NCBI RefSeq assembly: GCF_026914265.1
Contig: NC_069126.1
Location: forward strand, 24,219,473-24,283,472
Length of the DNA: 64,000 bases
Direction: 5' to 3'
From: Mya arenaria
Taxonomy: Eukaryota > Mollusca > Bivalvia > Myida > Myidae
Shown one piece after another: positions 37,649-49,976 of the stretch (the stretch's first letter is position 1; each line of letters opens with the position of its first letter). The position numbers and the translations under genes are program-made. The notes under the pieces are model-generated. The model worked only from the letters and a program-made list of their open reading frames with translations, had not been told where the DNA came from and did no database searches.

Positions 37649-38295
37649 GGGTTGTTATAGTTCACACAAATGCACTCACATGAACGCACGTATACGCCCA
37701 CATACTCGTACATGCACACACGCCCATACACACGAACACGCACACACACACGCACACATACACTATGATAAAATATATGTTCCAAATGGCTCAAATGATG
37801 ATCTTAAAGTTAATGTTTTTAGTGCAGTAAAATGTTCAATTTTGTAAATCAATGCCCCATATCGAGTTATTTTGTTTCCCTGACTTTACCACGCAATCAA
37901 AGCTTCTCGTGCGTACAAGCAAATTCATGAGACAACTTTCGGCGATGCATTCAATGCCCATGATACAGATGCCAACATAGCTACCTTATCCCGCACTCAA
38001 TGTCCCTGTCGTGCTTATTGTACACGCGTGCGTGCGGGCGAGTGTACATACATGCCTGTGTGTGAGAGCGTACATGTGTGTGAGAGCGTGTGCGTGCGCG
38101 TGCGTGTGTGTGCGTGTGTATGGGCGTGCGTATGATCGTTTGTGTGTATGTGTGCGTGTGCGTGTGTGCGAGAGCGCGTGCGCATATATGCATGCGTGTG
38201 CACGCGTGCTTGAGTGTGGGATGGTGTGTATGGTGCGTTTTTACGACTCTATTGTATGTTTTGTGTATGTGTTTGTACGTAAGCTATAACAACCC
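37649..38295. mobile_element. Nested TTAA-bounded palindromic element with CA/TG-rich arms (647 bp)
   Basis: TTAA at 37645-37648 and 38296-38299 flank perfect 12-bp inverted ends GGGTTGTTATAG / CTATAACAACCC. Just inside, the left arm is CA-rich (37660-37760) and the right arm TG-rich (38010-38280), so the element could fold into a long imperfect hairpin. The frames of alternating His/Thr/Ala or Cys/Val/Arg across it are microsatellite artefacts. Confidence 0.7.
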
Positions 38296-39097
38296 TTAAC
38301 CAAATGAGCTTATAGTAACTATTTAAAGATGCACACTTACTCAACTAAACTCAATATCTTAATTTTCCCCATGGCTGGACATATTCATAATATATTCATA
38401 ATATATCCAAACATTGATAGACATAGAACATAAATAATAGTATATACAATAATAGTGCAGTTTAAAATTATAGCATATTGTTGTCAAAATATTTATATAG
38501 GTAGGATATAGCTATATATAAGTATAAATAAAAAGCTTACATTCTACATGCAAATAAAATAAGTCTATTTGACTTCCATGATAGTAAGGTCGTATGTGAT
38601 CTGACGCTTGGATGCAGAAATCTTGTCGAAAACAAAGGTTCTTATGAGAAATACCGAGTTTATTTGAAAGAAATGAGCATAAAACATGGTATTTTTACAT
38701 TGAGATTAGAGTAGACCACAGTAAATGTTTTAGCATTCACCAATAATTTAATTTTTGTGCATTCTGTTATTGAACACGCGGTTAAAATCTTGTAATCAGT
38801 AATAAATATTTTCCATAAATGCATAACTGAGTAAGAAGTTAAAGTTTTATTAGACAAAATTGATCTTGTTATACATGTTTAGGCATGGATTTTGGATAAG
38901 CATGTCACTTTAACCATAGTTCATTTACAATCAGTGCTTTAATTATTTAAAAATGTTAACTATTCGGAATTCAACAGAAAAAAAACAATGTTGAATTATC
39001 AGTTTAACTAAAATTAACAACTTACAACTGTTATATGTTATTGATCAGTGGTTTATTCAAAACTAAGCTCTTATTAGCGTAAATAATAGTTCGATTT

Positions 39098-39667
39098 ACG
39101 TCATGCTAAACGTTTTTTAACAATACGTAATGAAAAAGAACAGGTATAGGGGTTAGATTATTTGATACTGCGCAAAAACGAACTCGGTGAGGTACCCTTT
39201 TTAATATCAGGCAATTTGTAATAAAACATTGAATACATGTATTTAAAAAAATAAAAAATTAAACGAGCAGTTTTTTTAAGAATTAAAAAAGGCGCACTTT
39301 TTTCAGCAAAACACGACGCCGTTTTTCCCGCGAAAAATGACGTTAAAGACGAATTTTAAATAAATAACGTAAAACAAGAGATAGAAAAATATATGAGCGT
39401 GAACGTTTTCACAAGACGCACTTGAGGTTTAATTTTCTTAGGGGTAATCGAAGAATTGGTGAAACTATCGGTTATTGTAGCTAGAACGCAAAAATATGAG
39501 AGACGTCTCAAAATTGACGTCAGTGGTATATTTTGAGGAGTCATAGTTTCAAAACTGTTCCGAATATTGAAAATGTAAAAACAGTCCCTAATTGGGCATA
39601 TGCTCTTCTATTCGTATACCAATTTTCTGACAGTTACTCGAAAAAAAAATCATAGTCGCGTTCCACC
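39098..39667 (-). repeat. Right terminal inverted repeat of the 3.9-kb element
   Basis: Inverted counterpart of 35764-36331, ending in 'catagtcgcgttccacc' before TTAA. Confidence 0.85.
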
Positions 39668-39671
39668 TTAA

Positions 39672-42600
39672 AGAAGGCTTAAATTTGGCATTGAACTACT
39701 TCAATGTCAAGTCAATGTCAAGTTTATTTCAAGGTCAAATAATGAAATTTCCCTGAAAATTTGGATTTTTCTGTTATAAATATATAAAGAAAAATAGAAC
39801 AGTATGTGCTGTTTGTTTTAATCAAAACGTAATGGCAAAATTGGAAATTGTATGTTCTTTCATTTTATACTATAAGGTTTTATACCATTACAGAGTACCA
39901 AAAGTGTTCTCAATGTCGATATTGCTGTTAAGAGTCTAAATAACATGGAAAATTGTGCAACTTTTTGCATCTTGGACAAAAAAATATATCTCAATACACT
40001 GCATGCATCTATTTCATAATGTGTTTCATGTTTACAGGTATGAATTATCTCTTCTGTGTCAAGGTCAAATTTGTTTCAAGGTCAAGTTTGTTTCAAGGTC
40101 AAAATACAAAAAGATATGAAAAACTGGGGAAATACTGTTTTCTCTTTAAAGTTAACTATGGCATGCTCATTTACAACATGATTACAGAACTGGTTATCAT
40201 GAATATAAAAAAATAAATATTTTAGGTCAGTTTTCAGAGAAAAGTGTCAGAGTTTCTTGAAAATAGTTGGTGCCAAACCACTACACGTTGCCGAATGAAC
40301 GTGTAGAAAGTGGCGCTCCCATGCAGTTTTCCTGTTAAATTGTTCACTGTATACATATGTCGAAATACAAGCAGTTTTTCTATTTTGTAATGAAATGAAA
40401 TTTACAAAATAACATAGAACTGCCTATATAACAGTCATGGTCAAAGTTAAAGGTGACTTCACTTTAAATTGTAATAATGGCATTAAGGAAACAATAAAAA
40501 TGGTTCAAGGAACTAGGTGTTTTTCTTGACCGAGTGGAAGAAATGCAGCATGGATACGCTTGTAAAGGATGGAAGTACCAGATGCATCCTGGACACTGGA
40601 AATGGAATATATGGCCGGCACGACAACACAATATACGGTTCATAGGAACAAGATAGGTGTAACCAAGCCGTACAAGTAATCTAAATTGAAAATCCACTCG
40701 GGGCTATAAATACATACCTGCCAACAATGTAGGAATTTGCACGCAACAGTGCGCTGATTCAATACTGGCAAGTAGGAAAAAAACAATGAGCAGCTGTACT
40801 AATGAGATCGAAAAAGGTTTATTTGACATAAATTGGACTTGAGAAGAGCCAAATATTGTCTTGAATATTTGGGTTCGAAACAGCCAAAATGCAATGAAAT
40901 GAGCCCTGGCTTGGAGTCCGTCTTGGGTTTGTTTGATAATGAATGTGCTTGTCTGATACCATAATAGGGATTTTTGAGCTTTTTAGGAATCCCTCTGCAT
41001 TAGGTAACAATTGGCTTTATTGCAATCATTCAGAGGGTGTTGGGGTCCTTCTGTGCCATTTGAAATTTGCTTGGTGCTTGGAAGAGCAAACAATGTGCCC
41101 TGATCAGTTTTCGACACTTGGTGAGCTTATATAGAATTACTTAATGGATTGCTAATCACGCATTACACCTAGGACGAAATATTTTTTGGGTGCTTGGTTC
41201 TAGAATATCAACACATTAGATAAATAAAACACTGGATTGACTTGAATAACAATACTTCAGGGTTGATGTGCTAACATGGGACTCACAAACATGTATGGCA
41301 TGTAGCATGTTAATTTTACATTGGCTTCAGGGAGGACAATTTGTAGTTAACTTGACTTTTAATATGTAAAATATATTAACTATGCAGCATTGCTTCTGAC
41401 TGATTGGTGATGTTGGTAAAATATGGACCTTTTTTCAAATAAATCCAACTTAAACATTAATAAATGGAAAAAAATAAAACTATCGATATTGATCATATAT
41501 TGATTTTGACATTCAAATTAGTGAGAATTTGACTTTTAAAACCTTATTTTTGTATTTCAATATGAAATGCATTATAAAATAATTACCATCTTTTCATAAT
41601 GTTCAGGTCTAAGGAAATATATTTTAAAATGAAACAGTTACAGTGTACTAATATTGAATTCCCGAGGAAACAACACTTTATGGCGATCGACTTAGTTAAC
41701 ATGTACTGGGACGACACCTAGTTATCTCCATAACCTCTATAAAAATCACTTAAAAGTTACTTGACAGCGATACAAAATAGAAGAAATTATCAAATACGAT
41801 ACTGCAAACACAATTTAATAAACAAAAACTTAAAAATATAAAGACTCTAAGAGACAACTTTCTCAACTGTTTGTGTTTTAGTGTATTTTGACCTTAAACT
41901 GACCTTCACCTTGACAAGATCAACATGAAGCCAAGTATGAAATCGATACATGCTGTGCATTAAGATATACATATTATTTGAGTGAAACACTGGCACAATT
42001 TGTCACAAGACTTGTACAGTAAAAGCAAATCTTGCAACCACCTATTGACATGCTGTAATATCATGAAACCTTTGCAATGACCGTTTAACTATAACCTTAA
42101 CGAGGGCACAAATAATTTACAATTCTGTCAACGCTTTTAGACACATACTTAACGTATATTAAATTGAAATTCGAAAAAAGTTGTATACCGGTAAACATTA
42201 TTTTGGTTATTTTCTTGACTTTGAAACGAACATGACCTTGAAATGAGCTTGAACTTCACATGGGAGTGGTCCGATAAGTACGGTGTCTAAACATAATGCA
42301 CAGTATAAACTAGATAAATGCCATGCATTTAGATAAACTTGACAGTGTAACACGAGTACAGTTTGCCATACGTTTCTTTCATCATTAGTTATCTTGGGAG
42401 CACCTTTTGCTAGCTGTTATAGTATTGGGGTTTTCAAACAATATAAAAGCTATACCGTAAAACATTATTTTAAATGAAGGAACATACAATGTCCAATTCT
42501 GCCACCACTTATTTTAACCAAACTTAGCATAAATAACTTATAAAAGAAGATAAGTAAACAGGACAAATCATTTTTGGTGAATTTATCATACATACATACT

Positions 42601-42830
42601 GACCTAGAATGACCATGACCTTTAAGTTATTAGTGTTACATCTTGGGTGTCATATTTGATATTTCCTTTTCACCGCCATTATGGCCAAACACATTTTCAT
42701 AATCTCCAAACTTTAACCTACAATATGATGTTTAGTTATTTCGTATAGAAGAGGGGTGAAGTAAATTTCCTTATTTTTCAGTTTTTTAGCCTTGGAACCC
42801 AGACTAAATAGTGAAGAAGAGTCAGTTGAT
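39672..42830. other. Gene-poor DNA with 'aaggtcaa' dispersed repeats
   Basis: Short 'tttcaaggtcaaa' motifs cluster at 39706-39740 and 40055-40110, and 'tgacctt' pieces at 41880-41930, 42225-42260 and 42600-42620, all typical of dispersed bivalve repeats. A 9-bp inverted repeat ctacacgtt/aacgtgtag lies near 40282-40307. Open frames at 40464-40697 (minus) and 40943-41134 (plus) show no family resemblance. Confidence 0.5.
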
Positions 42831-45290
42831 TTAGATTAATAGCCCAAACTAGAGGGTTGTGTATATAACGTCCTAATTAATAAGCAATTACGCTCTTGAG
42901 AATGTCTTCTGACATATGAGGAACTTTCAAATACTCTAAAAATATGGAAAATATTATCCTGGATATGATGGGTTTACAGTATATTTTTACTAGACGTTTT
43001 TTAATAAAATCGATTATTTTAATTAAAGCAATACACCTGCAGGGATTGGGACAACGGCGATATTGTAGAGGAAACTAATACTCTGATTGTTCGTAATTGA
43101 TAGGGACTAGACAGAGTAGGCAAAACAGTAATCGTTAATACTAGACTTAAAACACGAAACAACATAACGATTGTATTTACTGCACAGCTGTTGAACCGGT
43201 GAAGTATACATGTATGTATTACAGATCGGACTCATGGAACGATTATAATCCAAAGTCATGGATATTATTAAAATCTACACTTGGTTATTCTATACGGATT
43301 TAAAAGTCAAATTACCCCGCCTTACAAAAACAGTGTACACCAGTGACTTGGTGAACCCCGAGGAAAGTGTGAATAATACGTGGCTACTCATTCTTTCTAA
43401 AGTATGTGACCTTTATGCTATTGTACAGTCTGCATCATTTTTCTACAATTACATCCACTGATGCAAAGTGACTCTCATTTGCATACTTTCTGCCCTGAAT
43501 TTATTGCCTAAGAGTTGGAAATTACGGTATAAAACTCAACAAAATCAATTGGTAAAATTTTGCAAAGCCGCCATTTTACTTTTAGCGTGTCGGAGCTCGT
43601 CCGGTTGCGTGGTCACATGACAAGTGGGTGGAGCTAATCTGGAAACTGCGTGTGTCAATTATCATGCAACGACCCTATTCCGCCGTGCATTAATTTCAAC
43701 ATATTTGCATTAGACCACATGCGCTAGCACCGATTGCGTCGACGAAATGTCCGAAACATTTACAGCAAGACCCAAAACCGATAATTGATCATGTATCTTT
43801 GAAAGTCATTTAGTTGGTATGTATAATGTTTGGTACCAGAGATTATATTCGGTCTTCCCTTTAGATCTAATAAAATATATTTCGTTACGGACTGACATAA
43901 AAACGGGTCGATACATAGGGATTTGTTTTCGGTCGGCGGAAAAACACTGGCAATCGGGGAAAGCGAAACTAATCTTTTTTTATTGGGCCTTATTTCAAAT
44001 TTAGTAGTTTACTCAACAAACCACTTAATTCATATAAATGCGTTGCTATATGACATCAAATGGTCTCTTTACAAATATTTGAACTGGTGTTTACACTACT
44101 GACCAGTTATGATAGCAATTAGTATTTTGTCAATGATTAATGATCGGTTAAACGGATGGACAAAAGATATTATTTTAAGTTTTAATAACTTGACTGTTCT
44201 TTTTATCTACGAAAAAAACCCACACCATTTCCAATTACAAGCACCCGGAATCAATGGGGCCACAATATCTGTAACGCGTTGAAATGTTTCAACTTTTGTC
44301 GTTCAAACAATATACTGTGTCGTTTTTGCTCGATACGTAAGTTACTAAATCGTGTTAACGATACCATCTGTCATCAACTTGTTCCTTTACATTTTTGAGA
44401 AACTGCGTAGTATTATTATTGAATATATACTTCTTCAAATTCTGGAGGACGCTTTGCAAAACACGCTTTGTTAATGTAGGTTTTCGCTTTTGAGCTGTGT
44501 TTTTAATATTTATCAGTTTAACGTTTGAAAGTATAACTCTATTTAATCTATATGCATTGGAGAAAATCAATATTGATTTATTGGTGCATGAGAAGAGGAG
44601 TGTGAAGTTGGCGCGTAGCTCGTATATCGTACATCAACATAAAAATAAATAAATTGGTAGACCATGATCGTAGATCGTAGATCGACAATGCATGATTTTT
44701 TTTATTCTTATAAATGTCAGAATGATCATATCTCGAATTCCAAACGAACGAAGCAAAAAAGCAACAATTTCATGACAGCAGACATGGTTAACTCCTACAC
44801 GATGACGATGTCGGTCAATACATGTTCGGATGGTATCGGAAGGGTTTGAAACCTTTGCCTTTTTTTGCCCGATCGGGAAACAAAACGACCATTTTTCATA
44901 TTCCTAAGTAAAATTGTCCTGATATTTAGGAAATATAGGATATTTAGTCAACGGAAAATCTACAACTATCAGTGTACTAAACTAAAAGATGTTAAATCCT
45001 ACCAATCAGCTTATTTTGCTATCCATAACTCAATTAGCGTTCATGATATATAGATGAAATGTTTCACACTTAGTTTCAGTTTCATTTAATTGGCAATCTC
45101 AGCAAATACATGCTTAGGCAAAAATTAAAATAAAAATGCCACAAAAAAAGAAAAGAGAAAATTATCAACATACAAACATATAAGTATTTGATAACTAGAA
45201 TTTTAAGCTACACATGATTACACACACATGCTCACGTTCACACATATTAAATACACACATATATTTATACAATCAAAATGCTACTGTATG
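42831..45290. other. No gene recognised
   Basis: Only short frames (43258-43461, 43819-44004, 44355-44570 minus, 44664-45053) without motifs. The stretch 43560-43760 is less AT-rich ('gccgccattttac', 'gtcacatgacaagtgggtgg'), but I cannot tie it to a promoter. Confidence 0.5.
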
Positions 45291-45305
45291 TAACTTTTTA
45301 AGAAA

Positions 45306-46517
45306 TCAAGAGACAACGGCAGCAAGTACATCGTTTTGTTTGGACATGGCAAAAAATACAAATACCGCTGGGTTCCTGATAGTCCTAAAATTATAGCTAA
45401 ATGAGGTCGATACAAATTTTTCAATAGTGTTTAACGATCTGTTTATGTTATATAACTTTCTAAGGTCCACATATAAGGGGCAAATACATAAAAAGTGATA
45501 TTCTGATCCAACCATATTGATATTACATAGTTTACATTTTCTATCTTCTCTAATAATGTCATTGCGTCTTCAAGTTTCAATCTCTAAGGAATTGGCACTC
45601 AGTCAAAATCTTGGTACAGCAATTCGATGAATTTTTTTTGTCGATGGTATCGATATATTTTACAAATGTAAATTCTTTTTTAAACTTAACATAATATTCT
45701 AATTTGCTCGGTGGATTCACAATATCGAACCATGTTTTAACATATCGATCACGTAGCCTTTGTTTTAGCAATGGAAAAAAAATCGTAGTTAAGATTAAGA
45801 AAATATAATTAAACCCAAGTTCATTAAGTAGATGTTCAACCGCTTTAAAGCTGCACTCTCACAGATATACCGTTTTATAAACTTTTTTTTATTTTTTGTC
45901 TTGAAAAGAGCAAATTTTGCGTAAATATCCGCAAACCAATGATATAAGATTGCTGACAAAAAATCAGATAGTTGATTTTAATATTTCCTTTCGAAAATTA
46001 ATGATTTATGGCTTAAACCGTTATTAACGGTTAAAGTAAAATGCATAAATCCTCAATTTTTGAATTAAAATATAAAAATCAGCAAACTGTCAGCAGTCTT
46101 ATATAACTGGCGTCCATGGATTTTCGCAAAAAATGGCTCGTTCCAAGACATAAAAAAGTTATAAAAACGTTCAATCTGTGAGAGTGCAGCTTTAATCCAA
46201 CTGAGTTTAATATTCATATTTAAGTATACAATGTCTCGGACATTCGTATAATAAACAGGTCTTATAATAGAGTTTGGGGAAATTATAACCTTACACCAAA
46301 GTTTAAACGCTCTCTCTTTGCATAAAACAGATTGTGTAGAACAACCAAGCTCATCAAGAACAGCCGCGTTAGAGGTCTGTTGTCGGACACCCTTAGTGTA
46401 GTAATTTAAAGAACGCTTTATAATCAGATTATAATCATATTCTGCGGTGTAATCTGTTATTTTGAAAGAATCCTTACAGTTGAAAAATGACTTGAATAGT
46501 ACGCCAATAGTGTTCAT
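45306..46517 (-). mobile_element. LINE C-terminal fragment, split by a MITE
   Basis: Read on the minus strand, upstream frame (46192-46517) gives AAVLDELGCSTQSVLCKERA and FKLWCKVII. After the inserted MITE, 45848 downwards gives VEHLLNELGFNYIF, LKQRLRDRYVKTWFDIVN and KLEYYVKFKKEFTFVKYID. After a further frame change come GSEYHFLCICPLYVDLRKLY and FVFFAMSKQ. These are, in order, conserved parts of the C-terminal region of a bivalve non-LTR retrotransposon, the same family as the tail at 32.9 kb. The reverse transcriptase is absent. The two halves differ from each other in frame, so the copy is old. Confidence 0.65.
45849..46191. mobile_element. TTAA-flanked MITE, copy B (343 bp, well preserved)
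   Basis: TTAA at 45845-45848 and 46192-46195 flank inverted ends AGCTGCACTCTCACAGAT and ATCTGTGAGAGTGCAGCT. It sits inside the LINE fragment. There is no coding capacity of its own; the C-terminal third of the overlapping minus-strand frame (46065-46190) is MITE sequence, not LINE. Confidence 0.9.
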
Positions 46518-46730
46518 AATACCTGTATTGTGTTTGCTATTAGCGTTTGATCATGTCAGTCGTGACCCGTCGCAGCCAGTTCATCCTATTATGCAATTGC
46601 TATTTAAGGGCTTGAATTGATTGCGTTCTTGCAAATGATAGCCACTCATAGAAAATCATTTAGCCAATAATCAGTAGTTTATGTTTGCACTCCCAATTAT
46701 TATCCGTTTAGTTTTGGACAAATATTAAGT

Positions 46731-46830
46731 TCAACATATGACCTTTAATGCATAAGCCTAACGCGCTTGCGAAATACGTTAGATATTGTTAACGTTTTTA
46801 AGGGAAAGAACGTTGACTAATTTGAATTGA
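46731..46830 (+). promoter_or_regulatory. Proximal upstream block of receptor gene 1, shared with gene 2
   Basis: 'catatgacctttaatgcata', 'acgcgcttgcgaaat' and 'aacgtttttaagggaaagaacgttg' recur in order upstream of the second receptor gene (57336-57435). There the last motif reads 'aacgtttataagggaagga', with a TATA-like TTTATAAG; in this copy it is TTTTTAAG. It lies about 110 bp before the start codon. Conservation may reflect recent duplication rather than function. Confidence 0.4.
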
Positions 46831-46908
46831 ATCTTTAATAGTTTATACCCTGAACCGAAAAACACGCATAAATAAATGTGTTGGATCTTTACAAAATAAA
46901 TAAAAACA

Positions 46909-47103
46909 ATGATTTTTAAATTTTGCTGCATTTGGTTCGTTTTTACGCTGTGTTCCCGAGAGGGTAGCGATGCGTACACACTGACGGACGTTGATAATTT
47001 GTGGACCAATATAACTAATGGCTACAACAAGAACCACCGGCCGATTCAAGACCAATCTCAGTCCATTGATGTGAGCATCAACTTCGCGCTTTACAGCATT
47101 CAG
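46909..47103 (+). CDS. Receptor gene 1, exon 1 (signal peptide and N-terminal helix)
   Basis: 65 codons from ATG, ending at ...ALYSIQ before gtaagac, phase 0. MIFKFCCIWFVFTLCSREG is a plausible signal peptide; the mature part YTLTDVDNLWTNITNGYNKN followed by HRPIQ matches the first helix of nicotinic receptors ('L...L...YNK..RP'). NIT is a potential glycosylation site. The start was chosen because it is the only ATG that gives the signal peptide and because the paralogue at 57555 starts identically. Confidence 0.85.
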
Positions 47104-47229
47104 GTAAGACAAGTATATAATATATATAATTATATGATTATAAATCAGAACATCCGAAATAGGCAATATAACTTAACCTTAATAAAGACAAAAAGTATCA
47201 CGAATATTGCAATACTTGCTAATTAAGTT

Positions 47230-47450
47230 CACACTTTTTTTCGGATTTTCGATTAAAATAAAATTGTATTCAGTATTTGCGATATTGTACAATTTACTAC
47301 TATAAAGTAATATTGTTTCCTTCAGAGAATTGTTTAAACTATTACTGTGTGCCTTCATGTATTCCATTGTAAATATTTGTAAATAATGTGTTTGTCCTCA
47401 TGGGCCGTATGGCCTATTGGATATGAAATAAACAATCTTCTTTTAACGTA
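47230..47450 (+). mobile_element. LINE 3'-end remnant in intron 1
   Basis: 'tcatgggccgtatggcctat' followed by 'atgaaataaacaatc' resembles the 3' untranslated end of bivalve non-LTR elements ('gggcc..aaggcct...aataaa'). No coding part is attached. Recognised from memory only. Confidence 0.35.
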
Positions 47451-48152
47451 AAAGAATATCTTTTGTAAATCAACAATTGAAATCGCATCGTTATCGAACC
47501 CTTACTTTGCACGCATTCATTTTAAGTATATTTTCTCTTGTATATTTAACGCAATATTATGTATGTTTAGTTTTAATTTACCATGATGACATTTAACAAT
47601 ATATATTTTGTGTAACGATGCTTAAATTTATGGATGTAATTAATATAATGAACAAGAGTTTGATATTCCTGATCCATATTCGATTTGTAAAACGCAGAGC
47701 GAATTTAAATTTGGCCGTTCATCATTTTCATTCATATGCTTATAATAGGTTTAATAGAAAGGTTTCTAAAGTAACGCTTGGTGTTTGAAATGTGATTTCT
47801 TGCATACCGGACCTGTGTTTCCGGTCATGTGACCAGTGCTGGAAAAAACCCATCTTACATAACCCATGTAAGATGAGTCACGTGCAACAACGTGCCAATT
47901 CTTAAATCATTTATTGTATGGTTTATGGAAAATATATTATGCCATTTCAATAAAGCGCAATCAAAAATATATGTTTGCAAGACTTATAATTAAAATTGAA
48001 AATAAATAATCGTAAAAAACGCTATTTTTAGTTATTAAAAATTACTGCGCTCTATGACTTCAGTAGACAAGGTCGCACGCGCTATTTGGTGTAATCGTAC
48101 AAAAGTTCGTTTTCATCGTCGTTTTTTCCACAAATTGCAAGAAAAAATATCA

Positions 48153-48289
48153 ATCATGTTTTTCCGGTCCGGTCCGAAAAATCCGACCCTTGGGCACGCT
48201 GCGTGGCCGGTAACTCGGCAAGCCTCGTTACCGGCTTCCGCGCGTGCTCTCAGGTCGGATTTTTTCTATCCGTACCGGAAACACATGAT
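48153..48289. repeat. GC-rich palindromic (MITE-like) repeat in intron 1
   Basis: Left arm ATCATGTTTTTCCGGTCCGG followed by 'aaaaatccgacc' is complemented by the right arm 'ggtcggattttttctatccg' plus TACCGGAAACACATGAT, about 37 bp each with few mismatches. The centre is rich in CG. A 90-codon frame (48054-48326) crosses it and is rejected. No clear target duplication. The motif TGTGTTTCCGGT also occurs at 47814, so a larger element (47814-48285) is possible. Confidence 0.6.
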
Positions 48290-49289
48290 AGATACTTATA
48301 ATCTATATTTTGATCTCGATATATGAAAATATTTCAAAATAGACATACAACACCTAACCCACTTTTACTAATGTCACACGACACGAGTGTAAGTTCTATA
48401 AGAACTTATATTACCCGTCATAATCAAATGAATACATGTGCATTTTTACTAAACACTAAATAGTACCATAGTTTCAATTTTAGAAAGTTTTACATTAATT
48501 GATTATGTTCGCATTTTCAACACGTGACTATATCCATTCTGGACCAGAACATAAATGTTTAAACATATACGTTATCAAAATATCGCCGTGGACCATCTCA
48601 ACGTCATCTCCGCGGGTCGCTGCCAACGGACGTCGCCGGGAAATAAGTACTCTTGTATGTTACGACTATTTAACACTATGGAATCGCACAACCGAAACAT
48701 TTACTGAGCAACCGACTTTTCATTTTCAAACACAAGGGCATTATGTGTCTCTAGGGTAACCGACTCATCCTTCTTCTACGATGTATATTGTGTGTCTCTT
48801 CCACCGTCGAAACATTTACTTTGCAAGCCATTGATTTTTCCACCTTTCTTTGAATGTTAAAGAATTGTGAAAATGGCGACAAAATTCCTATACTATGAAT
48901 TTGCGATAGTATATTTCAAGGGAACAAAGCAAATGCAATTTAAGCTACATAACTTGAAGAATATGAAGTTTGAATTGAATTGAATCTTTATTTCCTCCAA
49001 TATATGAAAACTTAGTAAAAAAAGAAAACACTGGCAACCGACCTTACATTTTGGAGACACATGGACATTATGTGTATTTTGGGCTGGGTCATATGGTTGA
49101 ATCGTGTTTGAATCGAAAAATGTTTCAATTTAATTTTCTAGTTAAGTGTTTATCTCAATATTTCTTTCCATGTTAATCGCAGTGACACACGAACTTAGAT
49201 ACCCCTTATTGACAGGCAAATCTGTCTAAATCTCACCACTATGTTTAAAACTTCAATTAAGCACCATTCACAATCTATTGTTTTTTAAG

Positions 49290-49534
49290 GAAATCAACGA
49301 ACTTTCTGGGAAACCGGTTGTTACAACTACATTTATTCAATAATGGTTCCCGTCTCCGAGGTTTGGTACCCGCCCCTGATCATTGGCAACCCAGATACCA
49401 CATCAACAGCTACTAAAGTTGAGGACAGGAGCTATGTTTGGCTTGGGGCAGACGGCACAATCATGTTTTACCCTTCCGGTGTATATTCAGTCAATAGCCC
49501 ATTGGATTCGAAATATTACCCCTTTGATAAACAG
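49290..49534 (+). CDS. Receptor gene 1, exon 2 (extracellular domain, frame change inside)
   Basis: Acceptor 'tgttttttaag' precedes GAAATCAACGAACTT (EINELSGKPVVTTTFIQ in phase 0, then a stop). From 49343 the next frame continues PVSEVWYPPLIIGNPDTT (loop A region), SYVWLGADGTIMFYPSGVYS and SPLDSKYYPFDKQ before donor gttggtat. The first frame and the second fit one receptor only if sequence is missing at about 49335-49342. A nicotinic receptor would have Cys where the Ser of NSPLD stands. Confidence 0.75.
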
Positions 49535-49976
49535 GTTGGTATAGTGTGTAAATTCATTTAAGTTTTCAAAGCGTGTGTATGTAAGTTTTTTTGTTTTTCA
49601 AATGTTTTACCAATTTTATTTACATTCGTCGTCAAGCTTAATATTATTACATTAATTATTTACAATAATTTGAAGGAAACGAATAATAATCATTTGTATT
49701 ACATGCTCTATAAACACACTTTTCGTGATTAGACGAAGAGCAGTTTACGAAAGATAGATTAAAAGCCATTTTGACTTGTGTATATAAAGACCGAAAATAT
49801 TTTACCATATGGTGTCATAATATATTATGCGGTATAATGAAATAAAACAGTTACTTAATTATAAGCTGTAAAATATGCAATGCATATTGACCGCAAAATG
49901 ATTTTTGGTCGATTTGAAAGCATGCTGCCCAGCCAATAAGTAAATAATTGTAATATATTTATTGCACTCGTTTCAG

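Larger units (their letters stand above)
35764..39667. mobile_element. TTAA-bounded element with about 570-bp terminal inverted repeats (3.9 kb)
   Basis: TTAA at 35760-35763 and 39668-39671 bracket ends GGTGGAACGCGACTATGA and its complement. The inverted arms run 35764-36331 and 39098-39667 at roughly 90% identity by eye. A TTAA target is typical of piggyBac-type elements, but those usually have short terminal repeats, so the very long arms are atypical. The interior has no frame longer than about 90 codons and no recognisable transposase, so it is non-autonomous or of an unrecognised class. It contains a smaller TTAA-bounded element. Confidence 0.8.

Noticed and set aside
38011-38299. Cys/Val/Arg-rich open frames on both strands
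   Set aside because: TG/CG microsatellite translated in several frames.
46843-47166. 107-codon minus-strand open frame over receptor exon 1
   Set aside because: Shadow of the plus-strand signal-peptide exon, which is conserved in the paralogue.
48054-48326. 90-codon open frame
   Set aside because: Runs through a CG-rich palindromic repeat in an intron; no motif.
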